Assembly: GCA_934716995.1 (NCBI GenBank)
Contig: CAKUYO010000036.1
Coordinates: forward strand, 1-19,864
DNA length: 19,864 nucleotides
Reading direction: 5' to 3'
Source of the DNA: an uncultured Bacteroidales bacterium
GTDB lineage: Bacteria; Bacteroidota; Bacteroidia; Bacteroidales; Paludibacteraceae
The notes beneath the pieces were generated by a model. It was not told where the DNA came from. It saw only the letters and a list, made by a program, of their open reading frames with translations, and searched no databases. The number at the start of each line of letters is the position of its first letter. Within the stretch, counting starts at the first letter, position 1. The position numbers were made by a program, and so were the translations under genes. Below are positions 1 through 6,407 of this stretch, one piece after another.

Positions 1-200
1 CTCCGCAAAATTTATTTTGTGGAGAGAGGAGAAATGGCGGCGACCCAAACTCGCATCGCGAGTTTCAATGTCGCAAGCCCATTTCGACGAGGCATAGGAG
101 ACCCTTAGTGCCAACTGCTGGGTAACCACCTTTTGCTTGAATGATAGCGAGTTTCAAAATACTTGTTTTGGAGTGTCTGAAAATGTTATTTTTTGGACTA
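1..200. other. Non-coding segment with small inverted and direct repeats
   Basis: I see no convincing gene here; the long minus-strand reading frame that enters from rpe is an antisense shadow. Positions 1-24 form an imperfect hairpin (CTCCGCAAAAT against ATTTTGTGGAG) cut by the window edge. Positions 47-65 are a perfect 8-bp hairpin, AAACTCGC, loop ATC, GCGAGTTT. The 11-mer GCGAGTTTCAA occurs at 58-68 and again at 147-157, bracketing about 78 bases. It could be the end of a dispersed repeat or a remnant of an upstream gene. Function unknown. Confidence 0.4.
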
Positions 201-224
201 TTTATTTGCACGGGTGCAAATAAA
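201..224. repeat. 10-bp perfect inverted repeat over the rpe -33 box
   Basis: TTTATTTGCA at 201-210 is the exact reverse complement of TGCAAATAAA at 215-224, with four bases (CGGG) between. The dyad contains the -33 TTTG of the rpe promoter and ends four bases before its -7 box. It could be an operator or a promoter feature. The right half-site TGCAAATAAA recurs at 9099-9108 at the same distance from another -7 box. Confidence 0.65.
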
Positions 225-236
225 TACCTACCTTTG
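205..236 (+). promoter_or_regulatory. Bacteroidota-type promoter of rpe
   Basis: TTTG at 205-208, 20 bases, then TACCTTTG at 229-236. This fits the Bacteroidota sigma-ABfr pattern of a -33 TTTG and a -7 TAnnTTTG. Transcription would start near 243, giving an A-rich leader of about 17 bases before the ATG at 260, with no Shine-Dalgarno sequence. Confidence 0.8.
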
Positions 237-259
237 CAATCTACAAAACACAGACAGAT

Positions 260-907
260 ATGAAGATGATTGCACCCTCGGTGTTGTCGGCGGACTTCGG
301 CGACCTGAGAAAAGACCTCGAGATGATCAATCGCAGCGAAGCGGACTGGTTGCATGTGGACGTGATGGACGGGACATTCGTACCGAATATCTCGTTCGGT
401 TTTCCGCTGATGGTTCCGATGAAAAAGTACTGCACCAAACCGCTGGATGTGCATCTGATGATCGTTCACCCCGAGAAATATGTGGAGCGGTTTTGCGATG
501 CGGGGGCGTACAGCGTCGGTTTCCACCTCGAGGCGGTGGAAGACCCGCTGCCGATATTGGATCTGATCAAAGCCAAGGGAGTGCGTACGTGCCTGACTAT
601 CAATCCTGATATAGATGTGCACCGCTTGGAGCCCTATTTGGACAAAGTGGATATGGTGCTGATTATGTCGGTGTATGCGGGTTTTGGCGGGCAGAACTTT
701 ATTCCCGAGACGCTGGAGCGTGTGCGCTATGTGCGGAAGGAGATTACCCGCCGCGGACTGGAGACGCTGATAGAAGTGGACGGAGGTATCAACACCAAGA
801 ACGCTGCCGGTGTCTTCGAGGCGGGGGCGGATGTATTGGTGGCAGGCAGTGCCGTTTTCCATGCCAAAGACCCTGAGAAAGCCATTCGGCTGATGAAAGG
901 AGAATAG
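260..907 (+). CDS. rpe: Ribulose-phosphate 3-epimerase
   Basis: Interconverts D-ribulose 5-phosphate and D-xylulose 5-phosphate in the cytosolic pentose phosphate pathway. The 215-residue product is a full-length TIM-barrel epimerase. It begins with IAPSVLSADF and carries the expected metal-site residues H32 and D34 (LHVDVMDG), H65 (DVHLMI) and D174 (EVDGG); the end VLVAGSAVF is the usual phosphate-binding strand. The loop usually written NPGFGGQ reads YAGFGGQ at residues 139-145, so the Asn-Pro pair is replaced while GFGGQ is intact. The ATG at 260 was chosen because a good promoter ends 24 bases upstream and the N-terminus aligns with the family. It is the first gene of the plus-strand block. 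The 109-base gap to comEC shows no clear terminator beyond an AT palindrome, AATAAAATTTTATT, at 961-974. Confidence 0.95.
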   Translation: MKMIAPSVLSADFGDLRKDLEMINRSEADWLHVDVMDGTFVPNISFGFPLMVPMKKYCTKPLDVHLMIVHPEKYVERFCDAGAYSVGFHLEAVEDPLPILDLIKAKGVRTCLTINPDIDVHRLEPYLDKVDMVLIMSVYAGFGGQNFIPETLERVRYVRKEITRRGLETLIEVDGGINTKNAAGVFEAGADVLVAGSAVFHAKDPEKAIRLMKGE

Positions 908-981
908 ACCGCGTCCCCGCCGCAGGCGAATGAGATTTATGGCAATTTAAGGATGCCTGAAATAAAATTTTATTAGATTTC

Positions 982-1002
982 TTGCCGCTTGCGGCAAAGG
1001 AG
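982..1002 (+). promoter_or_regulatory. CUUG-tetraloop hairpin abutting the comEC ribosome-binding site
   Basis: TTGCCG (982-987) pairs with CGGCAA (992-997) around a CTTG loop closed by G-C, a known stable tetraloop type. The 3' arm runs into AAAGGAG (996-1002), a good Shine-Dalgarno match 14 bases before the TTG start of comEC. Shine-Dalgarno sites are uncommon in this phylum. The hairpin may tune access to the site; that role is inferred. Confidence 0.5.
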
Positions 1003-1016
1003 AAAGAACAACACGT

Positions 1017-2480
1017 TTGGAACGGGATTGGAAAGAGTGGTTTCGCGGGCGACCGATGGTGGTGCTGTTGCTGCCCCTGATAGCAGTTATCTTGCTCTGC
1101 TACTATACCCGTTTCCCGATTGACTTGTTGCACGATACGGATGTACCGTATATCGACAGCACCCGTACATTCCTAGTAACTATACAAGACTACCCCGTCC
1201 GGCGGACAAAGACGATCCGCTATACTGCAGAGGTGCAGGCAATAGTGGATTCTACGACACACCCCGCACAGGGGAAGGTGTATCTCTATATGCAGCCCGA
1301 CAGCACCCGCCCTATGCCGACCATAGGCGATACTCTTATGGTGCGCACCCGCATACAACGCGGCGGGCAGCAGGGCGGTTTCGACTACGGTACCTATTTG
1401 CGGCGACAGGGCATTGCGGGAACGGGTATGGTATGGCGCAACCAATGGCAGTATATCGGGCATGGCGTGCCGCAATGTTTTTCGCCCAAGCGGTGGCAGC
1501 ACGCCCTGCAGGAACGCTATCGGCGATACGGATTGGAGGGCAAAGAATTAGCCACCGTATCGGCACTCACACTGGGCTGCAAAGAAGACCTTGACCGCGA
1601 GACAACCCGTAGTTTTCAGCGTGCAGGCGCAGCACATATCTTAGCCGTAAGCGGTTTGCATACGGGTATCATCTACTCCGTTCTGCTGCTCGTTCTGACC
1701 CTCGGAGGGCGGTTCAAACCGCTCTATACGCAGCGGCTGTGGCGGTGCGGGCAGTCGGCAGTCATCATCGCGGCGATGTGGGCGTATGCGGCTATGACGG
1801 GTATGACGCCCTCGGTGGTGCGGAGTGTGCTGATGCTCTCGTTAGTGGAAACGGGGCGTATGCTCTACCGGCAGTCGCTCTCGCTCAATACCGTGGCGGC
1901 AGCGGCGTTTCTGATATTGGCGGTGCGCCCGCTGGACCTGTTTTCCGTCAGTTTCCAACTCAGTTTTGCCGCCGTAGTGGCATTGCTGCTGTTCGTTCCC
2001 GCTTTCAGCCGCCTGCTGCCCACAAACAGGATACCCCCTGCGCCGCTCCGCAAAACAACCAAATACATAGTGGATATAGTGGCGGTGTCGTTGGCGGCAC
2101 AACTCGGCACCCTCCCTCTTGCGCTATACTATTTCGGGCAATGCTCCAACTGTTTTCTGTTGACCAACCTGTTGGTTATCCCCTTGGCGTGGCTGTTGGT
2201 GGTAGCGGCATTGGCGGTCTTGGTAATAGGCGGTTTGCCGTATATAGGCGGCGCAGCGGTGTGGGGGTGCAAAGGCTTGGCATGGTTGCTCAATACCTCG
2301 GTAGGATGGATAGAACAACTGCCGGGTGCGGTAAACGAAATACGCATATCGCTGCCAATGGTGCTGGTGCTCTATGCCGCCATATCGGGCGGATACTTGT
2401 CGTTGAAACGCAGTCTTTGGTGGCTGCTGCCCACTGCATTGTGCTTGATTCTGTTTTGCTATTTATATACAATCGTATGA
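1017..2480 (+). CDS. comEC: ComEC/Rec2-family DNA uptake channel, short form
   Basis: Inner-membrane protein of the ComEC/Rec2 family, which moves single-stranded DNA into the cytoplasm. The 487 residues have an N-terminal membrane segment (about 14-30), a periplasmic DUF4131-like region (about 40-150), then the Competence domain. That domain has the hallmark stretch HILAVSGLHTG (about 212-222) and a run of hydrophobic helices to the C-terminus. The protein stops straight after the last helices, so the metallo-beta-lactamase-like domain of long ComEC proteins is absent; from memory, short forms are common in Bacteroidota. No ATG lies between the upstream in-frame stop and residue 14, so I chose the TTG at 1017, which has a Shine-Dalgarno at 996-1002; the ATG at 1056 is the alternative. 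The stop overlaps the xseA start (ATGA), implying translational coupling. Confidence 0.9.
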   Translation: MERDWKEWFRGRPMVVLLLPLIAVILLCYYTRFPIDLLHDTDVPYIDSTRTFLVTIQDYPVRRTKTIRYTAEVQAIVDSTTHPAQGKVYLYMQPDSTRPMPTIGDTLMVRTRIQRGGQQGGFDYGTYLRRQGIAGTGMVWRNQWQYIGHGVPQCFSPKRWQHALQERYRRYGLEGKELATVSALTLGCKEDLDRETTRSFQRAGAAHILAVSGLHTGIIYSVLLLVLTLGGRFKPLYTQRLWRCGQSAVIIAAMWAYAAMTGMTPSVVRSVLMLSLVETGRMLYRQSLSLNTVAAAAFLILAVRPLDLFSVSFQLSFAAVVALLLFVPAFSRLLPTNRIPPAPLRKTTKYIVDIVAVSLAAQLGTLPLALYYFGQCSNCFLLTNLLVIPLAWLLVVAALAVLVIGGLPYIGGAAVWGCKGLAWLLNTSVGWIEQLPGAVNEIRISLPMVLVLYAAISGGYLSLKRSLWWLLPTALCLILFCYLYTIV

Positions 2481-3628
2481 AAGAATATACTTTGTCGGAG
2501 TTGTCTGCTATGATAGGTGAGGCGCTGGCGGTAGAACTGCCCGAGACCTACTGGGTGCGGGCGGAGATTGCCTCGTTGGGTGAGAAAGGCGGACACCTGT
2601 ATCTCGAACTGGTGGAGAAAGGCAAGCGGGAGATACTCGTTGCCAAGCAGCGTGCCACCTGCTGGAGCAACCTGCAAACGATGTTGCAGGCATACTTCGA
2701 GCAGGAGACGGGCAGTCGTCTGCAGGCGGGTATGCAGGTACTGGTGGAGGTGGAAGTGAACTATCACGCCGTGTATGGTTTGAGCCTGAATATCGTCAAT
2801 ATCGACCCGCGCTATACCCTCGGCGATATGGCACGGCAGCGGCAGGAGACCATACGTAGGCTGCAGGAAGAGGGCATCATCGATATGCAGAAAGAGTTGG
2901 CTCTGCCCACACTGGCGAAACGTATTGCGGTGGTCTCGGCAGCAGGTGCGGCGGGGTATGGCGACTTCTGCGACCAGTTGTATGCGTCCCCCTATCCGTT
3001 CAGTACGCAACTCTTTGCCGCCACTATGCAGGGCGACAATGCCGAGCGATCGATCATTGCCGCCCTCGGTGCGATTGCAGTGCAGGAAGAGGACTTCGAT
3101 GCGGTGGTGATTATCCGAGGCGGCGGGGCAAGCACCGACCTCAGTTGCTTTGACCGATACAACCTCTGCGCCCATTGTGCGCAGTTCCCGCTGCCCGTCA
3201 TCAGCGGTATCGGGCATACGCGCGATGTGAGCGTATTGGATATGGTGGCGCACACGGCACTCAAGACCCCTACCGCCGTGGCGGCATATCTGGTAGAGCG
3301 GATGGACATCCAAGCCGCCCGCATCGACGACCTGCAGCAACGCCTCCTGCGTACCGCTGACAGGCAGATACTGCTGCGCCGGCACCGCATAGACGAATGG
3401 CAGCAACGGCTGGAGCAAGCCAACCGCCAACTGCTTCTGCGGCAGTCGCACAAGTTGGAACTGTTGGAGCAGCGTATCGCCGCCTGTTCGCCCGAACGGA
3501 TCTACCGCTTGGGCTACAGCCTCTTGAAATGTAACGGCAAGGCGGTGCACAGCGTCCGCGATGTAGCGGCAGGCGATGTGCTGACCACCTGTGTGCAGGA
3601 CGGCGAAATTCACTCTGTTGCTCAATGA
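2477..3628 (+). CDS. xseA: Exodeoxyribonuclease VII large subunit
   Basis: Large catalytic subunit of exonuclease VII, which degrades single-stranded DNA to short acid-soluble oligonucleotides. The product has 383 residues, shorter than the roughly 450 of the E. coli protein. An N-terminal OB-fold (about 1-112, YWVRAEIASL to LNIVNIDPRYTLGD) is followed by the catalytic domain with RGGGASTDL (214-222), GIGHTRD (244-250) and LKTPTAVAAYLVE (about 262-274), then a helical region and a C-terminal domain containing LGYSLLK. The ATG at 2477 overlaps the comEC stop, and the longer upstream frame runs inside comEC and is spurious. The usual small-subunit gene xseB is not downstream: the next gene starts in the stop codon. 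The partner, if present, must be elsewhere. Confidence 0.93.
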   Translation: MKEYTLSELSAMIGEALAVELPETYWVRAEIASLGEKGGHLYLELVEKGKREILVAKQRATCWSNLQTMLQAYFEQETGSRLQAGMQVLVEVEVNYHAVYGLSLNIVNIDPRYTLGDMARQRQETIRRLQEEGIIDMQKELALPTLAKRIAVVSAAGAAGYGDFCDQLYASPYPFSTQLFAATMQGDNAERSIIAALGAIAVQEEDFDAVVIIRGGGASTDLSCFDRYNLCAHCAQFPLPVISGIGHTRDVSVLDMVAHTALKTPTAVAAYLVERMDIQAARIDDLQQRLLRTADRQILLRRHRIDEWQQRLEQANRQLLLRQSHKLELLEQRIAACSPERIYRLGYSLLKCNGKAVHSVRDVAAGDVLTTCVQDGEIHSVAQ

Positions 3629-4521
3629 GAAAGAAAAAGCATATCTTGAGCCGCCGGCAAGCCATCGGAGCAGTGGTGTTGTTAGTGCTGGTTGTTTCCG
3701 TGGAGGTATTTATCCATCTTGTGCCACAACGCCCGAGAACAGAGCAACAGACCGAGGAGATGGTACAGATAGCAGACAGTTTGGCGCAGAAACGCTACCG
3801 CTACACCTACGACACTATTCATATATGTCTCCGTCCTTTCGACCCGAACACGGCGGATTCCACTACGTTGCTGCAACTCGGGTTGAAACGTTGGCAGGTG
3901 CGCAACCTGCTCAAATACAGAGCCGCCGGCGGTACATACCGCCAAAGCAGCGACCTGAGACGGTTGTACGGAATGACCGACAGTATGTATCTCGCTTTGG
4001 AACCGTATATCTGCATTGATACCCTGCGTTTTGCCCGCAGAGACACTCTTCGCCGAGATAGTATTCCGTCGAAATATAAGAGTTTGAAGAAAGATACCAT
4101 TATAGAACTCAATAGTGCGGATACTTTGAGTCTGCAAAGCATCCGTGGTATAGGCAGCGGCATTGCCAAACAGATCGTGCGTTATCGCGAGCAGTTGGGC
4201 GGCTACTGGTCGGCGGAACAGATACGCGAGATAGAGCGTTTGCGGGAATACGACCGGGATACGCTTATGCGGTTTGCTTTCGATTCCGTACTGCCGCACC
4301 TGACGGCATGCACCGATTCTATCCGCCCTGTTCCCGTGAACCACAGCAGTATCCAACGCCTGCAACGCCACCCGTACTTGCGTTTCGAGCAGGCAAAAGC
4401 CCTCTACACACTGCGGCGCAACCGCTTCAAACTGAAGTCTATCGATGAATTACGCACCTTGCCCGAGTTTACTGAGCAGGACTTGGAACGGCTGAAACGG
4501 TATCTGTCGTTTGAGCCGTAG
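3625..4521 (+). CDS. Membrane-anchored helix-hairpin-helix protein (ComEA-like)
   Basis: A 298-residue protein with a basic N-terminus, one membrane segment (about 13-33) and three helix-hairpin-helix units at about 72-117, 160-206 and 238-282. The best unit carries IELNSADTLSLQSIRGIGSG, the signature of ComEA-type non-specific DNA-binding proteins. Placing the HhH units outside the cytoplasmic membrane is inferred from the single N-terminal anchor. It is coupled to xseA by an ATGA overlap and lies in the same unit as comEC. A role in receiving or passing on incoming DNA is therefore plausible but not shown; a DNA-repair or envelope role is also possible. The last 53 bases overlap the minus-strand metallophosphoesterase gene tail-to-tail. 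Confidence 0.85.
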   Translation: MRKKKHILSRRQAIGAVVLLVLVVSVEVFIHLVPQRPRTEQQTEEMVQIADSLAQKRYRYTYDTIHICLRPFDPNTADSTTLLQLGLKRWQVRNLLKYRAAGGTYRQSSDLRRLYGMTDSMYLALEPYICIDTLRFARRDTLRRDSIPSKYKSLKKDTIIELNSADTLSLQSIRGIGSGIAKQIVRYREQLGGYWSAEQIREIERLREYDRDTLMRFAFDSVLPHLTACTDSIRPVPVNHSSIQRLQRHPYLRFEQAKALYTLRRNRFKLKSIDELRTLPEFTEQDLERLKRYLSFEP

Positions 4522-5629
4522 TCTCTTTGCCCAGACGGGTGGTACGGCGGTTGAGGAAACGGCGGACGCGGGCGGTATTCTTGCCGGCATAGCGTTCGGG
4601 GAGATCAATGATTTCAGGGGAGGTAACAAAGTCGGATTCCACCACACGGTCTTTGCCGTGGCGGATGATACGTACCTCGTCATAGAGCACACCCGACTCC
4701 AACAAATACGTACGCATAGTAAGGGTATCCGCCACTATATCCAGCACTTCATAGAGCCGGTGCCCCGAGCAGACACGCTCGTCGCGGGGATTGACCTTGT
4801 TGAGATAGTATTTGGTGGCGGCATTGGTATTGACGAAGGGCAGACGGCGGCTGTAGTTGTGGTCGTGCCCCGCAAAGACAAGGTCGGCATGGCGGAGCGG
4901 TTCGCGGAAAGTAAGCCAGATCATCGGATTCTGCCGCCCTGCGCCGCAGGAGAAGACAGGGTGGTGCATCATTACGACCACAAAGCGGTCGCCCGCTTCC
5001 CTGATGACACGGTTCACCCACGTATTGACGCGCGTGAAATGGTGGAGGGCTTGCAGTCCGTTGGTATCAATGACGATAAAGCGCAGGCGCGGGAAATCGA
5101 CATAGTAGGTAGTGCCTACAAAGTCGGCAGGACCGTTGGCAGGTTGCGGAAACGCCTCGTACCAAAGGGGTGTGAGGGTACGGTGGAGACCTTTGTGGTA
5201 CTCGTGGTTGCCGGGACAATTAAGGATAGGCAATGAGTCGAACACCGACCCCGACAGTTCGTGGCAGAGTTGCTGGAAATAGTAGAAATAGCCGCGCTCG
5301 AGGTAGTCGCCGAGTTGGGCATAGCAGTCAAGGTGCGGGTTGCGGGCGGCGAGAGTATCGTAGTTGGCACGCGAGAGCGAGTTATGCACATCGCCGAGCA
5401 AGAGAATCTGCAAGGTATCAGGCGATTGGGTGTCTTGCCAGCCGTTTTCTGTATGCACAAAACCGGGCAGGCTGTCGGCGGCAAAAGTGCAGAAACGACA
5501 ATCCAACGTGTCGGCAGTCCATTGGGGTTCAGGCGGATTGCCGAACCACGCCTGCCAGCGCACGGCACACAACACACCTCCTCCCGCAAGGAGGACAAGA
5601 AGCAATGAGATAAGAATCCAACGACGCAC
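4469..5629 (-). CDS. Membrane-anchored calcineurin-like metallophosphoesterase
   Basis: A 386-residue member of the calcineurin-like phosphoesterase superfamily. All metal-ligand blocks are present: GDVH (79-82), GDYLERG (107-113), GNHEY (140-144), MHHPV (221-225) and GHDH (254-257). Residues 4-24 form a hydrophobic segment, either a signal anchor or an uncleaved signal peptide. The preceding residues are basic and no proper lipobox is seen (GVLC), so the enzyme probably faces the periplasm. The substrate cannot be told from sequence. The start is a GTG at 5629, the only initiator before the hydrophobic segment; I see no Shine-Dalgarno or TAnnTTTG box upstream. The low-complexity C-terminal tail (Thr, Ala, Pro rich) is the part encoded in the 53-base overlap with the HhH gene. 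Confidence 0.85.
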   Translation of the reverse strand: MRRWILISLLLVLLAGGGVLCAVRWQAWFGNPPEPQWTADTLDCRFCTFAADSLPGFVHTENGWQDTQSPDTLQILLLGDVHNSLSRANYDTLAARNPHLDCYAQLGDYLERGYFYYFQQLCHELSGSVFDSLPILNCPGNHEYHKGLHRTLTPLWYEAFPQPANGPADFVGTTYYVDFPRLRFIVIDTNGLQALHHFTRVNTWVNRVIREAGDRFVVVMMHHPVFSCGAGRQNPMIWLTFREPLRHADLVFAGHDHNYSRRLPFVNTNAATKYYLNKVNPRDERVCSGHRLYEVLDIVADTLTMRTYLLESGVLYDEVRIIRHGKDRVVESDFVTSPEIIDLPERYAGKNTARVRRFLNRRTTRLGKETTAQTTDTVSAVPSPAQ

Positions 5630-5640
5630 GACTATATAAC

Positions 5641-5675
5641 TATGAATTATGAATTATGAATGACGAATGACGAAT
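5641..5675. repeat. Heptad tandem array, five units
   Basis: Five consecutive 7-base units: TATGAAT three times (5641-5661) and GACGAAT twice (5662-5675). The array sits 11 bases upstream of the metallophosphoesterase start, so it would lie in its leader if transcription begins further upstream. Similar 7-base-period arrays with different units lie at 6305-6386, 7685-7737 and 11530-11557. Confidence 0.85.
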
Positions 5676-5720
5676 TAACACACAAGCGTTTTTTCCGATG
5701 AGTGGCGGGGGTAGTACACG

Positions 5721-5764
5721 CTATCCTCAGGCTATCCACCTGACATCCACCTGACATTCACCTG
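5721..5764. repeat. 11-base tandem array, four units
   Basis: Four units of exactly 11 bases begin at 5721, 5732, 5743 and 5754. The two central units differ only at the first two bases (CTATCCACCTG and ACATCCACCTG); the outer two are more diverged but keep the register. The array lies between the metallophosphoesterase start and the DUF3127 terminator. Arrays with the same period lie at 10556-10577 and 14106-14149. Confidence 0.8.
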
Positions 5765-5789
5765 TGTTTGGCAGCAAGGTCATCTTGTA

Positions 5790-5808
5790 ACGACGCGAGA
5801 CGCGTCGT
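5790..5808. repeat. Short REP-like palindrome
   Basis: ACGACGCG, loop AGA, CGCGTCGT: a perfect 8-bp stem with a 3-base loop. No U-run follows on either strand, so it does not look like a terminator. Its compact GC-rich palindromic form in an intergenic region resembles repetitive extragenic palindromes; only one copy is in this window. Confidence 0.5.
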
Positions 5809-5840
5809 CCCCACACCTTTGTCTGACAGAGACCGGAATA

Positions 5841-5879
5841 AAAAAAGAAAAGGCTGCCCGATCATTCTGGCAGCCTTTT
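5841..5879 (-). terminator. Intrinsic terminator after the DUF3127 gene
   Basis: An 11-bp perfect stem (5848-5858 with 5869-5879, core GGCTGCC/GGCAGCC), a 10-base loop, and on the minus strand a T-run (complement of 5841-5846) right after the stem. It starts 12 bases past the stop codon at 5891 and ends the DUF6242-pgk-DUF3127 block. Confidence 0.92.
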
Positions 5880-5890
5880 CTGAGTATCGT

Positions 5891-6298
5891 TTAGAAGGGG
5901 AGATCGCTGCTCTCGTCGCTGCCTGCAACGGCATCAAAAGAGGCCGTGTTCGCCGCAGGAGCGGCTGCAGGAGCAGCGGGTGCAGGAGCGGGAGCCGCCA
6001 TCTGCGCCCCTTGCGGAGCCGCAGCCACAGCACCTTGCTGTACGCGCCATGCACGGATAGAGGTGTACCAACGACCGTTGAACTCGCGCGACTCGATGTC
6101 AAACGAAACCGTTACGACATCATCAATCTTGCAGGGGTTGTTCTTGATACGATCCTCACCGAAGATCTCAAAGCAGACTTTACGCGGGTACTGCTCCTGT
6201 GTCTCCAATACGTACGACTGCACCTTCCACGGATTGCCCGTTTTGCTGGTGCCGCTTTGCTCCGGCAGTACCTGAATGATTTTTCCGACTATGTCCAT
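5891..6298 (-). CDS. DUF3127 OB-fold protein with SSB-like acidic tip
   Basis: A 135-residue protein matching the Bacteroidota DUF3127 family. It opens with MDIVGKIIQVLPEQSGTS and carries VSFDIESREFNGRWYTSIRAWRV at about 63-85. The N-terminal ~87 residues look like a single OB-fold, followed by an Ala/Pro/Gln-rich disordered linker (about 88-125) and the tip DESSDLPF. This layout matches single-stranded DNA-binding protein (SSB), whose acidic tip usually ends DDIPF and recruits partner enzymes. The OB sequence itself is not that of canonical SSB, so I do not assign ssb. A nucleic-acid role is inferred. The gene lies downstream of pgk across a 109-base gap filled by a heptad array, and is followed by a strong terminator. 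Confidence 0.85.
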   Translation of the reverse strand: MDIVGKIIQVLPEQSGTSKTGNPWKVQSYVLETQEQYPRKVCFEIFGEDRIKNNPCKIDDVVTVSFDIESREFNGRWYTSIRAWRVQQGAVAAAPQGAQMAAPAPAPAAPAAAPAANTASFDAVAGSDESSDLPF

Positions 6299-6299
6299 T

Positions 6300-6386
6300 G
6301 TTTAGTTGAGTGTTGAAAGTTGAGAGTTGAGTGTAGTTGAGCGTTGTAAGTAGTTTAGAGCCGAGCCTAAACGCTCAACTCTAAAC
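6300..6386. repeat. Heptad array that folds back on itself
   Basis: Four contiguous 7-base units run from 6305 to 6332 (GTTGAGT, GTTGAAA and variants), with further units at 6336, 6343 and 6353 separated by GTA. After a short centre the same words appear inverted (CTAAAC 6367-6372, GCTCAAC 6373-6379, TCTAAAC 6380-6386). GTTGAGC (6336-6342) and GTTTAG (6353-6358) can therefore pair with GCTCAAC and CTAAAC as a 13-bp stem with a one-sided bulge. Alternatively GTTTAGAG (6353-6360) pairs with CTCTAAAC (6379-6386). The array fills the gap between the pgk stop and the DUF3127 start. No U-run follows, so it is not a standard terminator. Confidence 0.75.
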
Positions 6387-6407
6387 ATGCACCCAACTAT
6401 ATACGAA

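Noticed and set aside
65..862. A 265-codon minus-strand frame through rpe and the upstream segment
   Set aside because: Most of it is antisense to rpe; the remaining part ends in the repeat-containing segment and shows no domain.
1739..2476. Upstream extension of the xseA reading frame inside comEC
   Set aside because: The sequence there is low-complexity and shadows comEC; the XseA family N-terminus begins at 2477.
2459..3625. A 388-codon open frame antisense to nearly all of xseA
   Set aside because: The sense strand encodes an unmistakable XseA. The antisense product has no recognisable domain and is what a stop-poor codon bias gives.
5641..5764. CRISPR-like array
   Set aside because: The units are 7 and 11 bases long and contiguous, without spacers, and no cas gene is nearby.
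5891..6298. Calling this gene ssb because of its tip
   Set aside because: The OB domain matches the DUF3127 pattern rather than SSB; only the tail is SSB-like.
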